A model generated the notes under the pieces. That model ran no database searches and was not told the DNA's origin. It saw only the letters and a program-made list of their open reading frames with translations. Shown piece by piece: positions 40,963-49,587 of a stretch of 64,000 nt of DNA (the first letter of the stretch is position 1; the number at the start of each line of letters is the position of its first letter). Source of the DNA: JBQTKD01 sp963703165 (GTDB lineage Bacteria; Actinomycetota; Actinomycetes; Sporichthyales; Sporichthyaceae); contig OY969798.1 of NCBI GenBank assembly GCA_963703165.1, positions 2,666,001 through 2,730,000 on the forward strand, written 5' to 3'. The translations under genes were made by a program, and so were the position numbers.

Positions 40963-41277
40963 TCAGAGTTGGTGGACCGCTTCCTCGGTGAACAGGATGG
41001 TCGGAGCGCCACCGGTGGAGATCTTGAAGGCGTGGCCACCGACCTCCTTGCCGTCAGGAGTGCCGAGGAAGCCCTGCAGCGCCTCGATGGACGGGGCCCA
41101 GACCTCGGCCATCAGGTAGTACGGGGCGGCGCCAACGGCCGATCCCTTGATCGAGGTCACCGCGAGCTTCATGCCCTTCATCTTGGCCTGACAGAGCGGG
41201 ACGTGCTCTTCGGCGTACGCGCGGTCGAACTCCGCGGTGTCGGTGGGCTGGGGGTACAGAACGACGAGCTTTGCCAT
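40963..41277 (-). CDS. EthD-family protein
   Basis: A 104-residue ferredoxin-like EthD domain: LVVLYPQPTDTAEFDRAYAE, EHVPLCQAKMKGMKLAVTSI, PYYLMAEVWAPSIEALQGFL and PDGKEVGGHAFKISTGG. EthD proteins accompany P450 or dehydrogenase systems for ether and alkane breakdown and may act as isomerases or oxygenase helpers. It follows the ALDH gene by 13 bp in the same operon. GAAAGGGA is an adequate ribosome site. Confidence 0.82.
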   Translation of the reverse strand: MAKLVVLYPQPTDTAEFDRAYAEEHVPLCQAKMKGMKLAVTSIKGSAVGAAPYYLMAEVWAPSIEALQGFLGTPDGKEVGGHAFKISTGGAPTILFTEEAVHQL

Positions 41278-41290
41278 GTGGAAATCCCTT

Positions 41291-42781
41291 TCAGAGCATC
41301 GTGACGACGGACTTGGTCTGCGTGTAGGCGTAGAGCGCCTCGGAGCCGAACTCGCGGCCCCAGCCGGACTGCTTGTAGCCCCCGAAGGGAAGCGAGGAGT
41401 CCAGGACGTTGAAGCAGTTGATCCACACGGTTCCGGCCTGCAGGCGCTTGGCGACCTTGTGCGCGCGGGAGACGTCTCGAGTCCACATGCCGGCCGACAG
41501 GCCGTAGATGGAGTCGTTGGATTTCGCGACGATCTCGTCGACGGTGTCGAACTTGTCGGCCACCACGACCGGTCCGAAGATCTCCTCGCGCACCACGTCC
41601 ATGTCCGGGCGGGTGTCGGTGAGGACGGTCGGCTGGAAGAAGAAGCCGTCGCCGCCGATGGTGCTGCCGCCCGCCGAGGCGGTCGCGCCGGCGGAGATGC
41701 CTCCCGTGACGAAGCCGGAGACCCGGGCGAGTTGCTCGGCCGAGACCAGCGGGCCCATGACGGTGTCGGCCTCGCGACCGTCGCCGACCTTGATGGCACC
41801 GGCGATCGCGGACAGCCCGGCGACGACCTCGTCGTAGATGGGTGCCTCGATGTAGAGCCGCGAGCCCGCGCAGCAGACCTGGCCCTGGTTGAAGAAGATC
41901 GCGTTGGCCGCGCCCTCGATCGCCGTGGACAGATCCGCGTCGGCGAAGATGATGTTGGGGGCCTTGCCACCCAGTTCCAGGGTGACCTTCTTCAGGTTGC
42001 CGCGCGCGGCGTCGAGGATCAGCTTGCCGACCTCGGTGGACCCGGTGAAGGAAACCTTGTCCACGCCGAAGTGCCCGGCCAACGGAGCACCGGCGGTCTC
42101 GCCCTGGCCGGTCACGATGTTGACCACGCCGGTAGGGAAGCCCGCCTCCGCGATCAGATCGGCCAGGTACAGCGCGGTGAGCGGGGTCTGCTCGGCCGGC
42201 TTGAGCACCGCGGTGTTGCCGGCGGCCAGCGCCGGGGCGAGCTTCCACGCGCACATCATCAGCGGGAAGTTCCACGGGACGATCAGGCCGCAGACGCCGA
42301 GCGACTCACGCTTGGTGTACGCGTGAAACTCCGCGCCCGGGGCGTACACGCAGGACAGGTCCAGCGTGCTGCCCTCGATCTTGGTGCACCAGCCGGCCAT
42401 GTACCGGAAGATGTCCGCCGAAAAGGCGACGTCGACGAACTGGGCCTGCAGCTTGGGCTTGCCGTTGTCGAGGGACTCGAGCTCCGCGAGCGTGTCCGCG
42501 TGCTCCTCGATCAGGTCGCCGAGGCGCCACAGCAGCTTCGCGCGGGCGGACGGTGCGAGGCTGCTCCACTCGCCCTCGTAGGCGGCGCGAGCCGCAGCGA
42601 CGGCGGCGTCGATGTCCTCGGCCTCCCCGTCGGCGACGGTTGCCAGGATCTGACCCGTCGTCGGGTTAGGGGTTTGGAAAGTCTTGCCGGACAGCGCCGG
42701 GACCCACTCGTTGTTGATGAAGAGCTTGCCCTCGGTGGCAAGGATGTCGTTGATCCGCTTGTTGGTGCTGATCTCGCTCAC
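41291..42781 (-). CDS. Aldehyde dehydrogenase (betaine/phenylacetaldehyde-type)
   Basis: A 496-residue ALDH. GLIVPWNFPLMMCAWKLAPA, AVLKPAEQTP, SFTGSTEVGKLIL, VTLELGGKAPNIIFADAD and the catalytic FNQGQVCCAGSRL are all present. It ends with PFGGYKQSGWGREFG and an EALYAYTQTKSV tail. NAD-dependent oxidation of an aldehyde is expected. The EthD gene follows. The start lies 88 bp from the radical SAM gene's stop, so a separate promoter is likely. Confidence 0.93.
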   Translation of the reverse strand: MSEISTNKRINDILATEGKLFINNEWVPALSGKTFQTPNPTTGQILATVADGEAEDIDAAVAAARAAYEGEWSSLAPSARAKLLWRLGDLIEEHADTLAELESLDNGKPKLQAQFVDVAFSADIFRYMAGWCTKIEGSTLDLSCVYAPGAEFHAYTKRESLGVCGLIVPWNFPLMMCAWKLAPALAAGNTAVLKPAEQTPLTALYLADLIAEAGFPTGVVNIVTGQGETAGAPLAGHFGVDKVSFTGSTEVGKLILDAARGNLKKVTLELGGKAPNIIFADADLSTAIEGAANAIFFNQGQVCCAGSRLYIEAPIYDEVVAGLSAIAGAIKVGDGREADTVMGPLVSAEQLARVSGFVTGGISAGATASAGGSTIGGDGFFFQPTVLTDTRPDMDVVREEIFGPVVVADKFDTVDEIVAKSNDSIYGLSAGMWTRDVSRAHKVAKRLQAGTVWINCFNVLDSSLPFGGYKQSGWGREFGSEALYAYTQTKSVVTML

Positions 42782-42869
42782 GAAAGTCTCCAGTCGATGA
42801 CTACATGTCAGGTATCGACCGCCGACGCCAGGAATCGAGGGCGAGTCAGTACGCGTTTCTCCCGGCCCG

Positions 42870-44303
42870 TCAGGGTTCGGGGATCGTCCACCCGGTCACC
42901 AATTCGCTGACCGGTTCACTGCAGCAGAACCACGGTTCGAGGAACTGCGGGATGTCGGCCGACGCCAGTGGCGACCGCATCGGGGGAGTGCCGCCGGCCA
43001 AGGCCCAGAGCCGGTCGAAGGTGGTGCGTCGGTCCCATCCGTGGCGGCCGGCTTCGGCGACCTCGTGCTCGAAGCGCTTCTGCAGCGCGTCGATCTCCGG
43101 ATCGAGGTGGGCCCACGGGTGCACGAGGCGGTGGGCGTCGAAGGGCGCCAGGGTCTCGGCGAAGCCCGGCCACTCGAGCAGCAATGAGCCCTCGGGGACC
43201 AGCAGGCGGGTCGTCAGCTGAATCGGCGCGACCGAGTCGACCATGTCGAGGGAGTCGAGAACCTCGAAGGTCTCGAGCAGCGCAGTGTGCGTCAGCCACG
43301 GGTGGAAGGCCACGAAGGTCGGGTTCATGACCAACCCCGCCTCACGGCACGCGGCGACGGACTCGACGAACTCGGCGCGGGTGTGGCCCTTGTCGAAGAT
43401 CTCCAGGACCGCGTCGTCCATCGACTCGACCGCGCTGGTGACGAAGAGACAACCGGTGGCTGCGAGGGTCGGCAACAGCCGCCGGTGCTTGAGGAGGTGC
43501 TCGACCTTGATGGTCACGTCGTAGGTCAGGTGCGGCCGGCGTTCGTGCATCGCCTCGACGACGCGGATGCCGTGCGCGGAGGCGTTGAAGAAATCGGGGT
43601 CACCGAAGCTGATGTGTTCGGCCCCCGCGGCGACCTGCGCCTCCAGATCGGCCAACACGACGTCGATCCCGACCACGCGCACCCGACCGCCGTAGACCGG
43701 GGCGACCGGGCAGTGCCGGCAGAGATGACGGCAGCCGCGGGTGGACTCGGTGTACCCGACGACCTTGCGTGCCTCGCCGATCGCGAGTTGCGCGTAGTTC
43801 TCCAGCGCGGGCAGGCCGGTGCGATCGGGGACCTTGAAGTCGAGGCGGTCGGTCAGCGAGAGCTGCCGACCGTCGGGGATCGGCGAGTCCAGCGTGGAGG
43901 TCACGTAACGGACCAGTTCGGCCTCGTACTCGCCGGAGATCACGGCGTCGGCGCCGGCAGCCATGAGGTGGTCGGCGTTCGCCTGGCCGTAGAGCCCGTA
44001 GAAGCAGATTCGTGCGTCCGGGGCGAGCGCACGAACGGTCATCGCGGCGTCGATCGCCAGGCGGGTCGCGGTGTGCATCGGGATGTGGAACGCGACGATC
44101 GCCGCACCGGCGACCAGGTCCGCGTCCAGCGGGCAGCGCGACAGATCCAGGACGTCGACGTCGTAGCCGGCCGCGCGCAACCACGCGGCGGGCGAGGCCA
44201 GCCCGAATGGCTGGTGTCCCAGGTCGTAGGTGCCCACGAGCAACACCCGACCCTCCGCCACGGCGGGCGTGGAGGGGAGTCGGGTGTGCGTCGTGGTGGT
44301 CAT
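42870..44303 (-). CDS. CCxEP-tail cobalamin-binding radical SAM protein
   Basis: A 477-residue protein. The N-terminal domain resembles a B12-binding fold (LLVGTYDLGHQPFGLASPAA, VISGEYEAELVRY). The radical SAM core has C191-x3-C195-x2-C198 (GCRHLCRHCP). The C-terminus ends with a paired-Cys tail, C460-C461-S-E-P. This layout matches what I recall as the CUAEP/CCAEP-tail radical SAM (seleno)protein family, whose function is unknown. Here the selenocysteine position is Cys and Ala is Ser. Its ATG is 7 bp from the stop of the LinD-like gene, so both are one operon. It may modify a peptide or small molecule. Confidence 0.75.
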   Translation of the reverse strand: MTTTTHTRLPSTPAVAEGRVLLVGTYDLGHQPFGLASPAAWLRAAGYDVDVLDLSRCPLDADLVAGAAIVAFHIPMHTATRLAIDAAMTVRALAPDARICFYGLYGQANADHLMAAGADAVISGEYEAELVRYVTSTLDSPIPDGRQLSLTDRLDFKVPDRTGLPALENYAQLAIGEARKVVGYTESTRGCRHLCRHCPVAPVYGGRVRVVGIDVVLADLEAQVAAGAEHISFGDPDFFNASAHGIRVVEAMHERRPHLTYDVTIKVEHLLKHRRLLPTLAATGCLFVTSAVESMDDAVLEIFDKGHTRAEFVESVAACREAGLVMNPTFVAFHPWLTHTALLETFEVLDSLDMVDSVAPIQLTTRLLVPEGSLLLEWPGFAETLAPFDAHRLVHPWAHLDPEIDALQKRFEHEVAEAGRHGWDRRTTFDRLWALAGGTPPMRSPLASADIPQFLEPWFCCSEPVSELVTGWTIPEP

Positions 44304-44310
44304 GGGTCGA

Positions 44311-46029
44311 TCAGACCGAGACCAAGATGGTGTGCTCGCCGATCGTGGTGGTGATCTGGAGCGTTCCATCGCCGTTGTCCTTGACGGAATCGCACGGCTG
44401 ACCGTCCAGCGTGACTGTGGCGCCGGCTCGCGGCAGGTTCGAGATGGTCAGCGTGGTGGGCGAACCGACGGGGCTCGAGTCCTGACCGGGGCAGACCGCG
44501 ATCGCGAGGGCTTTGCGGTTCTCGTCGTAGGCGGCCTGACGGACAGTCAGGTTGGGGTAATCGACGCCCGAGAGCGTCGGCTGGCTGAACTTCGCCGTGT
44601 TCGGTTCGTTGTACAGGCGCGCGGTGCTGCCCGGGCCGCCCGCGGCGGAGAAGCCGAGGATGTGGTTGATGATGCCGCGCGGCCACGCCTCGCCGAGGTT
44701 GAAGTGGTACCCGAACTCGCCGTCGGCGTGCTTGGGCTCCCAGGCCCCCTTGATGTACGACATGAGGCGCTCGTAGGTCTCGGTGTCGCCCAGCTCGTAC
44801 GCCGTGGCGATGCCGAAGGCCTGACCCCACTGGTCATCCAGGGTCAGCGGGCCGGCGATGTGCGGCGAGTGCCGGATGGCGAGACCGCCGTCGTCGGTGT
44901 CCTGGCCGAAGATCGCCAGGCAGTCGCGCAGGATCTTCTTCGGCCACTCGGTCTCGAACGGGGTGGTGTTGTACGCGACCGTCGTCCAGAAGCAGGGCAT
45001 GTCGTTCTGCGGCTGGTTGAGGGGGACGTTGATGTCGCGGTCGTAGTAGACGGTTCCCCAGGTGTAGGGGTCCTCAGGGGTCGTGTTGCCGCCGAAGACC
45101 CAGGTCTTGGAGAAGTCCAGATACCGCTGGTAGCCCACCTGGGTCTGCGTGCCCTGGATCGAGTCCCACAGGCGGTGGCCGAGACCGGCGACGCCGACGC
45201 ACAGCGGGAAGACCTTGCCGACCTCGCAGTCGATGCCGAACAACATCAACGAGCCGCCCTCGTCCATGGGCGCCATGAAGTTCTCGTTGAGCTTGTCCGC
45301 GATCTGCTGAGCGGTGTAGTTCCACTGCAGTTCGTCGTCGTAGACGATGTGCTGGTTACCCGCCCACCGGTCCTGATCGCCGGAGATGCCCAGGCCCAAC
45401 GCGAGGATGTCCAGGTAGTACCCGCGGTACATCATGTTCGAGCTGTCGTGCCCGCGCACCGGGTCAGGGTCGTACTGGCGGCCGACGCCCGGCGAGTGGC
45501 TGTAGGTGTAGGGATGCTGGGCGTTCGGCTCGACGGGCGCCAACATGATCGACTGGAAGAATCCCGGCATCGACACCGGTAGACCGTTGCCTGCGTAGCC
45601 GGGCGCGTTGTACCAGCCACCGGTGCCCCACGGCATGGTGTGCCGGTAGTAGAAGTACGGGTACTTGTCGCGGTTGGGATCCAGGCCCTTCTGCTCGATC
45701 CAGTCGTAGATCGAGGGGTAGGCGTTCATCCGCGCGCCGATCTTCGACGCGGCCTGCGCGCACACCTCGCGCCAGGCGGGGATCTCCTGGGCGATCTTGG
45801 CGAGGAGCCGAACGGCGAAGGTCAGGTTGTAGGTCACCTTGGCCATGTAGGGCCAGTAGGTCCACCGGTCCCAGGCGGGGTGGATCGAACCGCCCTTGGT
45901 CCAGTCGTCCTCGATCTCCGAGAGACGCCAGACCATCTTGAGCAGACCCGCCGCCTCTTGGCTGATCGAGGGGAAGCCGTCGATGGTCGCAACGTCGGCC
46001 GGGTTGGCCACCGCCTGAGTCGTGGTCAT
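44311..46029 (-). CDS. Linalool dehydratase/isomerase-like protein
   Basis: A 572-residue (alpha/alpha)6-barrel-like protein. DRWTYWPYMAKVTYNLTFAV and YRGYYLDILALGLGISGD resemble the LinD/Ldi family. Two Cys, C268 and C277 (GIDCEVGKVFPLC), keep the nine-residue spacing of LinD's catalytic C171/C180; a conserved Ldi His may be Tyr here. Family members dehydrate or isomerise terpene alcohols, but function in this setting is unknown. The last about 80 residues form a small beta domain. No secretion signal is obvious at the chosen ATG, which follows an AGGAC site. It heads the operon with the radical SAM gene. Confidence 0.62.
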   Translation of the reverse strand: MTTTQAVANPADVATIDGFPSISQEAAGLLKMVWRLSEIEDDWTKGGSIHPAWDRWTYWPYMAKVTYNLTFAVRLLAKIAQEIPAWREVCAQAASKIGARMNAYPSIYDWIEQKGLDPNRDKYPYFYYRHTMPWGTGGWYNAPGYAGNGLPVSMPGFFQSIMLAPVEPNAQHPYTYSHSPGVGRQYDPDPVRGHDSSNMMYRGYYLDILALGLGISGDQDRWAGNQHIVYDDELQWNYTAQQIADKLNENFMAPMDEGGSLMLFGIDCEVGKVFPLCVGVAGLGHRLWDSIQGTQTQVGYQRYLDFSKTWVFGGNTTPEDPYTWGTVYYDRDINVPLNQPQNDMPCFWTTVAYNTTPFETEWPKKILRDCLAIFGQDTDDGGLAIRHSPHIAGPLTLDDQWGQAFGIATAYELGDTETYERLMSYIKGAWEPKHADGEFGYHFNLGEAWPRGIINHILGFSAAGGPGSTARLYNEPNTAKFSQPTLSGVDYPNLTVRQAAYDENRKALAIAVCPGQDSSPVGSPTTLTISNLPRAGATVTLDGQPCDSVKDNGDGTLQITTTIGEHTILVSV

Positions 46030-46090
46030 CGTCAGAAGTCCTGTCATGTCGTCGCCGCGGGCGCCGGGACGCGGCCGCACTGTCGACTCT

Positions 46091-46113
46091 CTATGTGTGC
46101 GTGCAGACATGTC
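46091..46113. promoter_or_regulatory. Shared regulatory motif, site F
   Basis: CTATGTGTGCGTGCAGACAT resembles the promoter element before the resolvase-like gene (TCTATGT...GCATGCA). It is 62 bp upstream of the LinD-like gene. Confidence 0.4.
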
Positions 46114-46148
46114 AAGGATGGAAGCGAATCACGCGCCGCTTGATTGTT

Positions 46149-46170
46149 ATGCCTTTGTGCATACATACTT
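46149..46170. promoter_or_regulatory. Shared regulatory motif, site B
   Basis: On the minus strand it reads AAGTATGTATGCACAAAGG, matching AAGTATGCGTGCA upstream of the solute-binding gene. It lies in the divergent region between the LinD-like and FAD genes. Confidence 0.45.
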
Positions 46171-46245
46171 GCCGAGGCACCGTGGCGTTGGCCCAGGAAC
46201 CTGCGCCACGGTGCTCCAGCCCGGTGCACTGGTTGACAGTTCTGT

Positions 46246-46262
46246 AGACACGCATACATGCT
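46246..46262. promoter_or_regulatory. Shared regulatory motif, site C
   Basis: GACACGCATACATGC carries the core CACGCATAC. It is about 45 bp upstream of the FAD-binding protein start, a good operator or promoter position for that gene. Confidence 0.45.
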
Positions 46263-46306
46263 GACCGCCGTCGCCACGCCTTCGTCCCGGCGGCGGGAGG
46301 TTGCAG

Positions 46307-47782
46307 ATGTCCAGCGCTGCAACTATTTCCGCGCCCCGGCGATCCGAGCTCGTCGAGAAGCTCACCTGGGACACCGACGATCTGCGCGGCCTTCCGCTGA
46401 TCGACCGCGACATCGTCACCGTCGGGGGCGGGATCGCGTCGCTCGCGCTGATGCACCTACTGCGGATCGCCGGGGTCCCGGCCGGCGATCTCGCAGCTGT
46501 CAGCCCCCACGCCGACCCGGTCGACTCGTTCCGACGGCTCGCCCATGCCGGGCAACTCGGCGACCACGCCCGGCTACGTTCGGACTCCTCCGCGCGGATC
46601 GACAACGCATGGGGCTTTCCCGGTTACGCCCTCGAGGAGTCGCTGACTCGTCGCACCCCGGCACCACTGCTGCGAGTGCTGGCCGAGCCGGTGGCGACCG
46701 AGGTGTTCACCCCGGTCAGCGGGCACGTCTATCACGGTGCGGCTGTGGAGGCCGATCGTCTCGGGTGGTCGACCATGCACGTCAGCGGCCGGGTGACTGC
46801 CGTGCGGCCCGGTGGCGACGGTTGCATGTTCAGCCTCGTCGAGGACGACGGCAGCTGCTGCTCGGTGATCCGCAGTCGGTACGTGCACCTCGGTCTCGGG
46901 TACCCGGCGCTGCGCCTCTCGGAGGAGCTGCAGCGATATCGGGTTCAGCACGGCGACGGCTTCTCATGCGTGAACGCCTACGAACCGCACGAGCACGTCT
47001 ACCGGGTCCTGGCCCGCACCGGCGGGACCGTCGTCGTCCGAGGCGTCGGGATCACCGCCTCCTGCATCATCGAACGACTGCTGGACATCCCCGGGGTCAC
47101 CGTCCTGCACCTGGCCCGGCGCCGGTCCCGTCGCGACACCGCTGACATCTGGGACCGCCAGCCCTTCAACTTCCCCAAGGCCGCGTTCGGCGGCCAACTC
47201 GCGCACCGCATCGATCGCGTCGACGACGACACCGTGCGCTCGAGTCTGATCAGCCGTCAGGGCGCCACCACCACCGCTGGCCGTCACGCCTGGGAGGCCC
47301 GACTGAAGGCAGCGGCCGCCAACGGGCGGTACCGGGTTCTCATCGGATCGATCCTCGAGCTGGAGCGCGATCCGGGCCGGGGAGTGCTCATCGCCGCCGG
47401 GGAGCCGGGCACTCCCGCGCTGGTGACCACCGTCGCCGCGGACTTCCTGATCGACGCCACCGGGCTACGAGCCCAGGCGGGCGACGATCCCCTGCTCGCG
47501 TCGCTGATGCGCGTCGGGCTGGCGACGACCACCGACCTCGGGCGGCTGCGCGTCGACGATGCCTTCGAAGTACGGGAGGCGCGGCACGGGGACGCGCGCA
47601 TGTTCGCCACCGGCGCCCTGACCTTCGGTGCCCGGCTCGGCCCTGTGGACTCGTTCTGGGGGCTGCAGGCCGCCGCCCTCCGCGTGTGCGATCGCCTGGC
47701 CCGGCTGGGTTTCTGTGAACGCATCGGGATGCGGACCTCCGTGCGCGGCTGGTGGCGCTGGATCAACAACCGGCCACCGTGA
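46307..47782 (+). CDS. FAD/NAD(P)-binding oxidoreductase
   Basis: A 491-residue flavoprotein. The N-terminal dinucleotide motif is IVTVGGGIASLALMHLL. A second Rossmann segment is VVVRGVGITASCIIERLL, then a C-terminal FLIDATGLRAQAGDDPLL and MFATGALTFGARLGPVDSFW. It resembles FAD-NAD(P)-binding amine/lysine N-hydroxylase-like proteins, though the substrate is unknown. The ATG follows GGGAGG by 6 bp. It leads the plus-strand arm facing the LinD/radical SAM operon and has the shared motif C upstream. Confidence 0.75.
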   Translation: MSSAATISAPRRSELVEKLTWDTDDLRGLPLIDRDIVTVGGGIASLALMHLLRIAGVPAGDLAAVSPHADPVDSFRRLAHAGQLGDHARLRSDSSARIDNAWGFPGYALEESLTRRTPAPLLRVLAEPVATEVFTPVSGHVYHGAAVEADRLGWSTMHVSGRVTAVRPGGDGCMFSLVEDDGSCCSVIRSRYVHLGLGYPALRLSEELQRYRVQHGDGFSCVNAYEPHEHVYRVLARTGGTVVVRGVGITASCIIERLLDIPGVTVLHLARRRSRRDTADIWDRQPFNFPKAAFGGQLAHRIDRVDDDTVRSSLISRQGATTTAGRHAWEARLKAAAANGRYRVLIGSILELERDPGRGVLIAAGEPGTPALVTTVAADFLIDATGLRAQAGDDPLLASLMRVGLATTTDLGRLRVDDAFEVREARHGDARMFATGALTFGARLGPVDSFWGLQAAALRVCDRLARLGFCERIGMRTSVRGWWRWINNRPP

Positions 47783-47924
47783 ACCCGACCTGCACCTGAC
47801 TGATCCCCACTCAGTTTCTCGGCGAAGGAGCTGCCATGAAGCATGCGCACGCATCCGCGTGGGACATCGCCGGCCGTGGAAAGCACGCCGGAACCCCGCA
47901 GCCGGTGCTGGTCGGGAGTTCTGC

Positions 47925-48357
47925 GTGACCCTGACCCTGCGCGGGCGGCTGGAGACCCGGCTGTTCCTGACGCTGGCCGTCGCCCTGCCGTGGGTGCTGA
48001 TGCTCACCGTGATCCTGCGGCCGCACGACGATCTGGTGACTGGGTTGGGGCACGCGGCCGTCGTAGTCGGGTTGATGGGTGCCACTCGGCCTGGGCTGGG
48101 AGCTGATCTACCACGGCCTGCAGCAGTTGCGCTGGGACCGTGACTGGCCTTCGGTTTTCGTGCTGGCCGGGATCGCGGTGGAGATCGGGCCCCTGTGGTG
48201 GGCAGGTGACCGCGCGGACGTCCGGCCGGGAACCGGGTTCTTCCTGCTCGCCGTCCTGTCCGCCTGGCTGGTGATGTGGGCGTTCGTGCAGGGCCCGATG
48301 CGTGTGCTGTTCCTGCGCTGGCGGCTCTCGGGAGGGCGGCTGTCGTGGGGACACTGA
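47925..48357 (+). pseudogene. Small integral membrane protein with a +1 frameshift
   Basis: Read with one correction, this encodes an about 143-residue protein with four membrane segments: LFLTLAVALPWVLMLTVIL, GHAAVVVGLM, WPSVFVLAGIAVEIGPLWW and FFLLAVLSAWLVMWAFV. The first frame starts at GTG 47925 and stops at 48143; the second carries the rest to 48357. Dropping one base, for example C48090, joins them as GATRLGWELIYHGLQQLRWD. It is either a sequencing error or an inactivated gene. A GTG at 48079 could start the downstream half alone. It lies between the FAD and zinc-ribbon genes and probably belongs to the same operon. Confidence 0.65.
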
Positions 48358-48887
48358 GCCGGCACAAGCGTGCACTGCCCGAGCGAGACCTCGGGCGAGG
48401 CGATCCCGTCACCGGGGCGCGTTGCGTCGACGGCCACGTGAACGCCCCGGGACGGGTGTTCTGCCTGGCTTGCGGCGCCGAGATGTGGGCCCGCGGTGGG
48501 TCGGTGGGCGAAGGTCCGCGGCCGGTGGTCGGCGCGCTGGTGCGTGGCGACGGAGTACGGCTCCCGGTTGCTACCGAGGTTGCGCTCCAGGCGTGCGCAA
48601 TGATGCCCGCCGCTGACGGCTCGCACGCACCGATCCGCGCCCGGATTGTGTTCCTGGGCTGGGATCCGCACGCTCTTGCGGAAACCGTCGGCATCGCGTG
48701 GATCGACTCCGCGGGGGCTGCGCAGGTGCTGGAGCCGGGGGAGTCCGTCCTGCTCCGTCCGCAGGGCCGATTGGTCCTCGGCCTCGATGTTTTCTGCTGG
48801 GAGCCCATGGACGTGGTGGAGGCGCCACGTCGGCCCGGATCAGGTCGCCGCAGACGGCGACTTCCCGATCGTTCCTTGTTCAACTGA
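48345..48887 (+). CDS. Zinc-ribbon protein with possible FHA-like domain
   Basis: A 180-residue protein. The N-terminus has a compact metal site C27-x3-H31-x8-C40-x2-C43 (CVDGHVNAPGRVFCLACG). The following about 120 residues are predicted beta-rich (VVGALVRGDGVRLPV, IVFLGWDPHALAETVGIAWI, VLLRPQGRLVLGLDVFCW), loosely like FHA domains, but without a convincing phosphothreonine-binding motif. The tail is basic. Its GTG overlaps the end of the membrane-protein frame by 13 bp. Function unknown; it may bridge the membrane protein to other partners of this cluster. Confidence 0.55.
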   Translation: MGTLSRHKRALPERDLGRGDPVTGARCVDGHVNAPGRVFCLACGAEMWARGGSVGEGPRPVVGALVRGDGVRLPVATEVALQACAMMPAADGSHAPIRARIVFLGWDPHALAETVGIAWIDSAGAAQVLEPGESVLLRPQGRLVLGLDVFCWEPMDVVEAPRRPGSGRRRRRLPDRSLFN

Positions 48888-48906
48888 CGCTACGAAAGGT
48901 TCAACC

Positions 48907-49587
48907 ATGAGTACCCACAAGGCCCCGACCGCCGCTGTTTCCCGACGCGGCCTGATGGCGGGTGCGCTGGCAACCGTCGGCGGCGCCGCGCTCACCGCGG
49001 CCGTCGGCCCGGCACTGCTCGGCGGTGACGCGGCATTGGCCGGATCAGCCACCGGATCGAACAAGGCCGGGGGCAAGACCCGCAAGGGGGCCGTCCACGA
49101 CGCGCTGCACAACGCCGGCGTCGGCATGCACGCCGGCCCTGATACCGCGATGGGCCTGTCCACGTTCACTCTCAACGAAAGCCAGGTGATCTGCGGCGTC
49201 GGCGCCATGGGCAACGGCCCCGGTGCCGTCCCGATGTCGGCCATGCTGCCGACCGGTCTGGCGATGTCCGGGCCGTTCGCGATGATGATGTACGCGACGA
49301 AGATCGACCGGTACTCCGTCAGCCGGAGCCAGCGCAAGATCACCGCGCGCGGCACGATGCGCTCGATCACCGCGATGGGCAACCAGGTCGTCGAGGACGT
49401 GTTGCACCGGTTCATCGCGGTCGGTCTCGACCACCGCGGCACGCAGGCGGACGAGTTCTACCTGCACTTCACCACCCCGTTCTGGGCCCCGGCGGGCAAT
49501 CCGATGGCCACCAAGTCCACGCTCAACGACGCGTGGGCGATGTTCGGCTCCGCCATCGTGTTCGGCGAGATCAACGTCGGGGGTTAG
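48907..49587 (+). CDS. Tat-exported Met-rich protein, unknown function
   Basis: A 226-residue protein with a clear twin-arginine signal (AVSRRGLMAGALATVGGAAL) and an Ala-x-Ala cleavage region near residue 45. The mature part has many Met and Gly residues (GAMGNGPGAVPMSAMLP, SGPFAMMMYATK), an HRFIAVGLDHRGTQADEFYL strand and a C-terminal DAWAMFGSAIVFGEINVGG. No family is recognised. Export in folded form fits a cofactor or metal-bearing protein. It is the last gene of the plus-strand arm of the LinD/radical SAM cluster and converges with a DsbA-like gene, overlapping it by 4 bp. Confidence 0.7.
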   Translation: MSTHKAPTAAVSRRGLMAGALATVGGAALTAAVGPALLGGDAALAGSATGSNKAGGKTRKGAVHDALHNAGVGMHAGPDTAMGLSTFTLNESQVICGVGAMGNGPGAVPMSAMLPTGLAMSGPFAMMMYATKIDRYSVSRSQRKITARGTMRSITAMGNQVVEDVLHRFIAVGLDHRGTQADEFYLHFTTPFWAPAGNPMATKSTLNDAWAMFGSAIVFGEINVGG

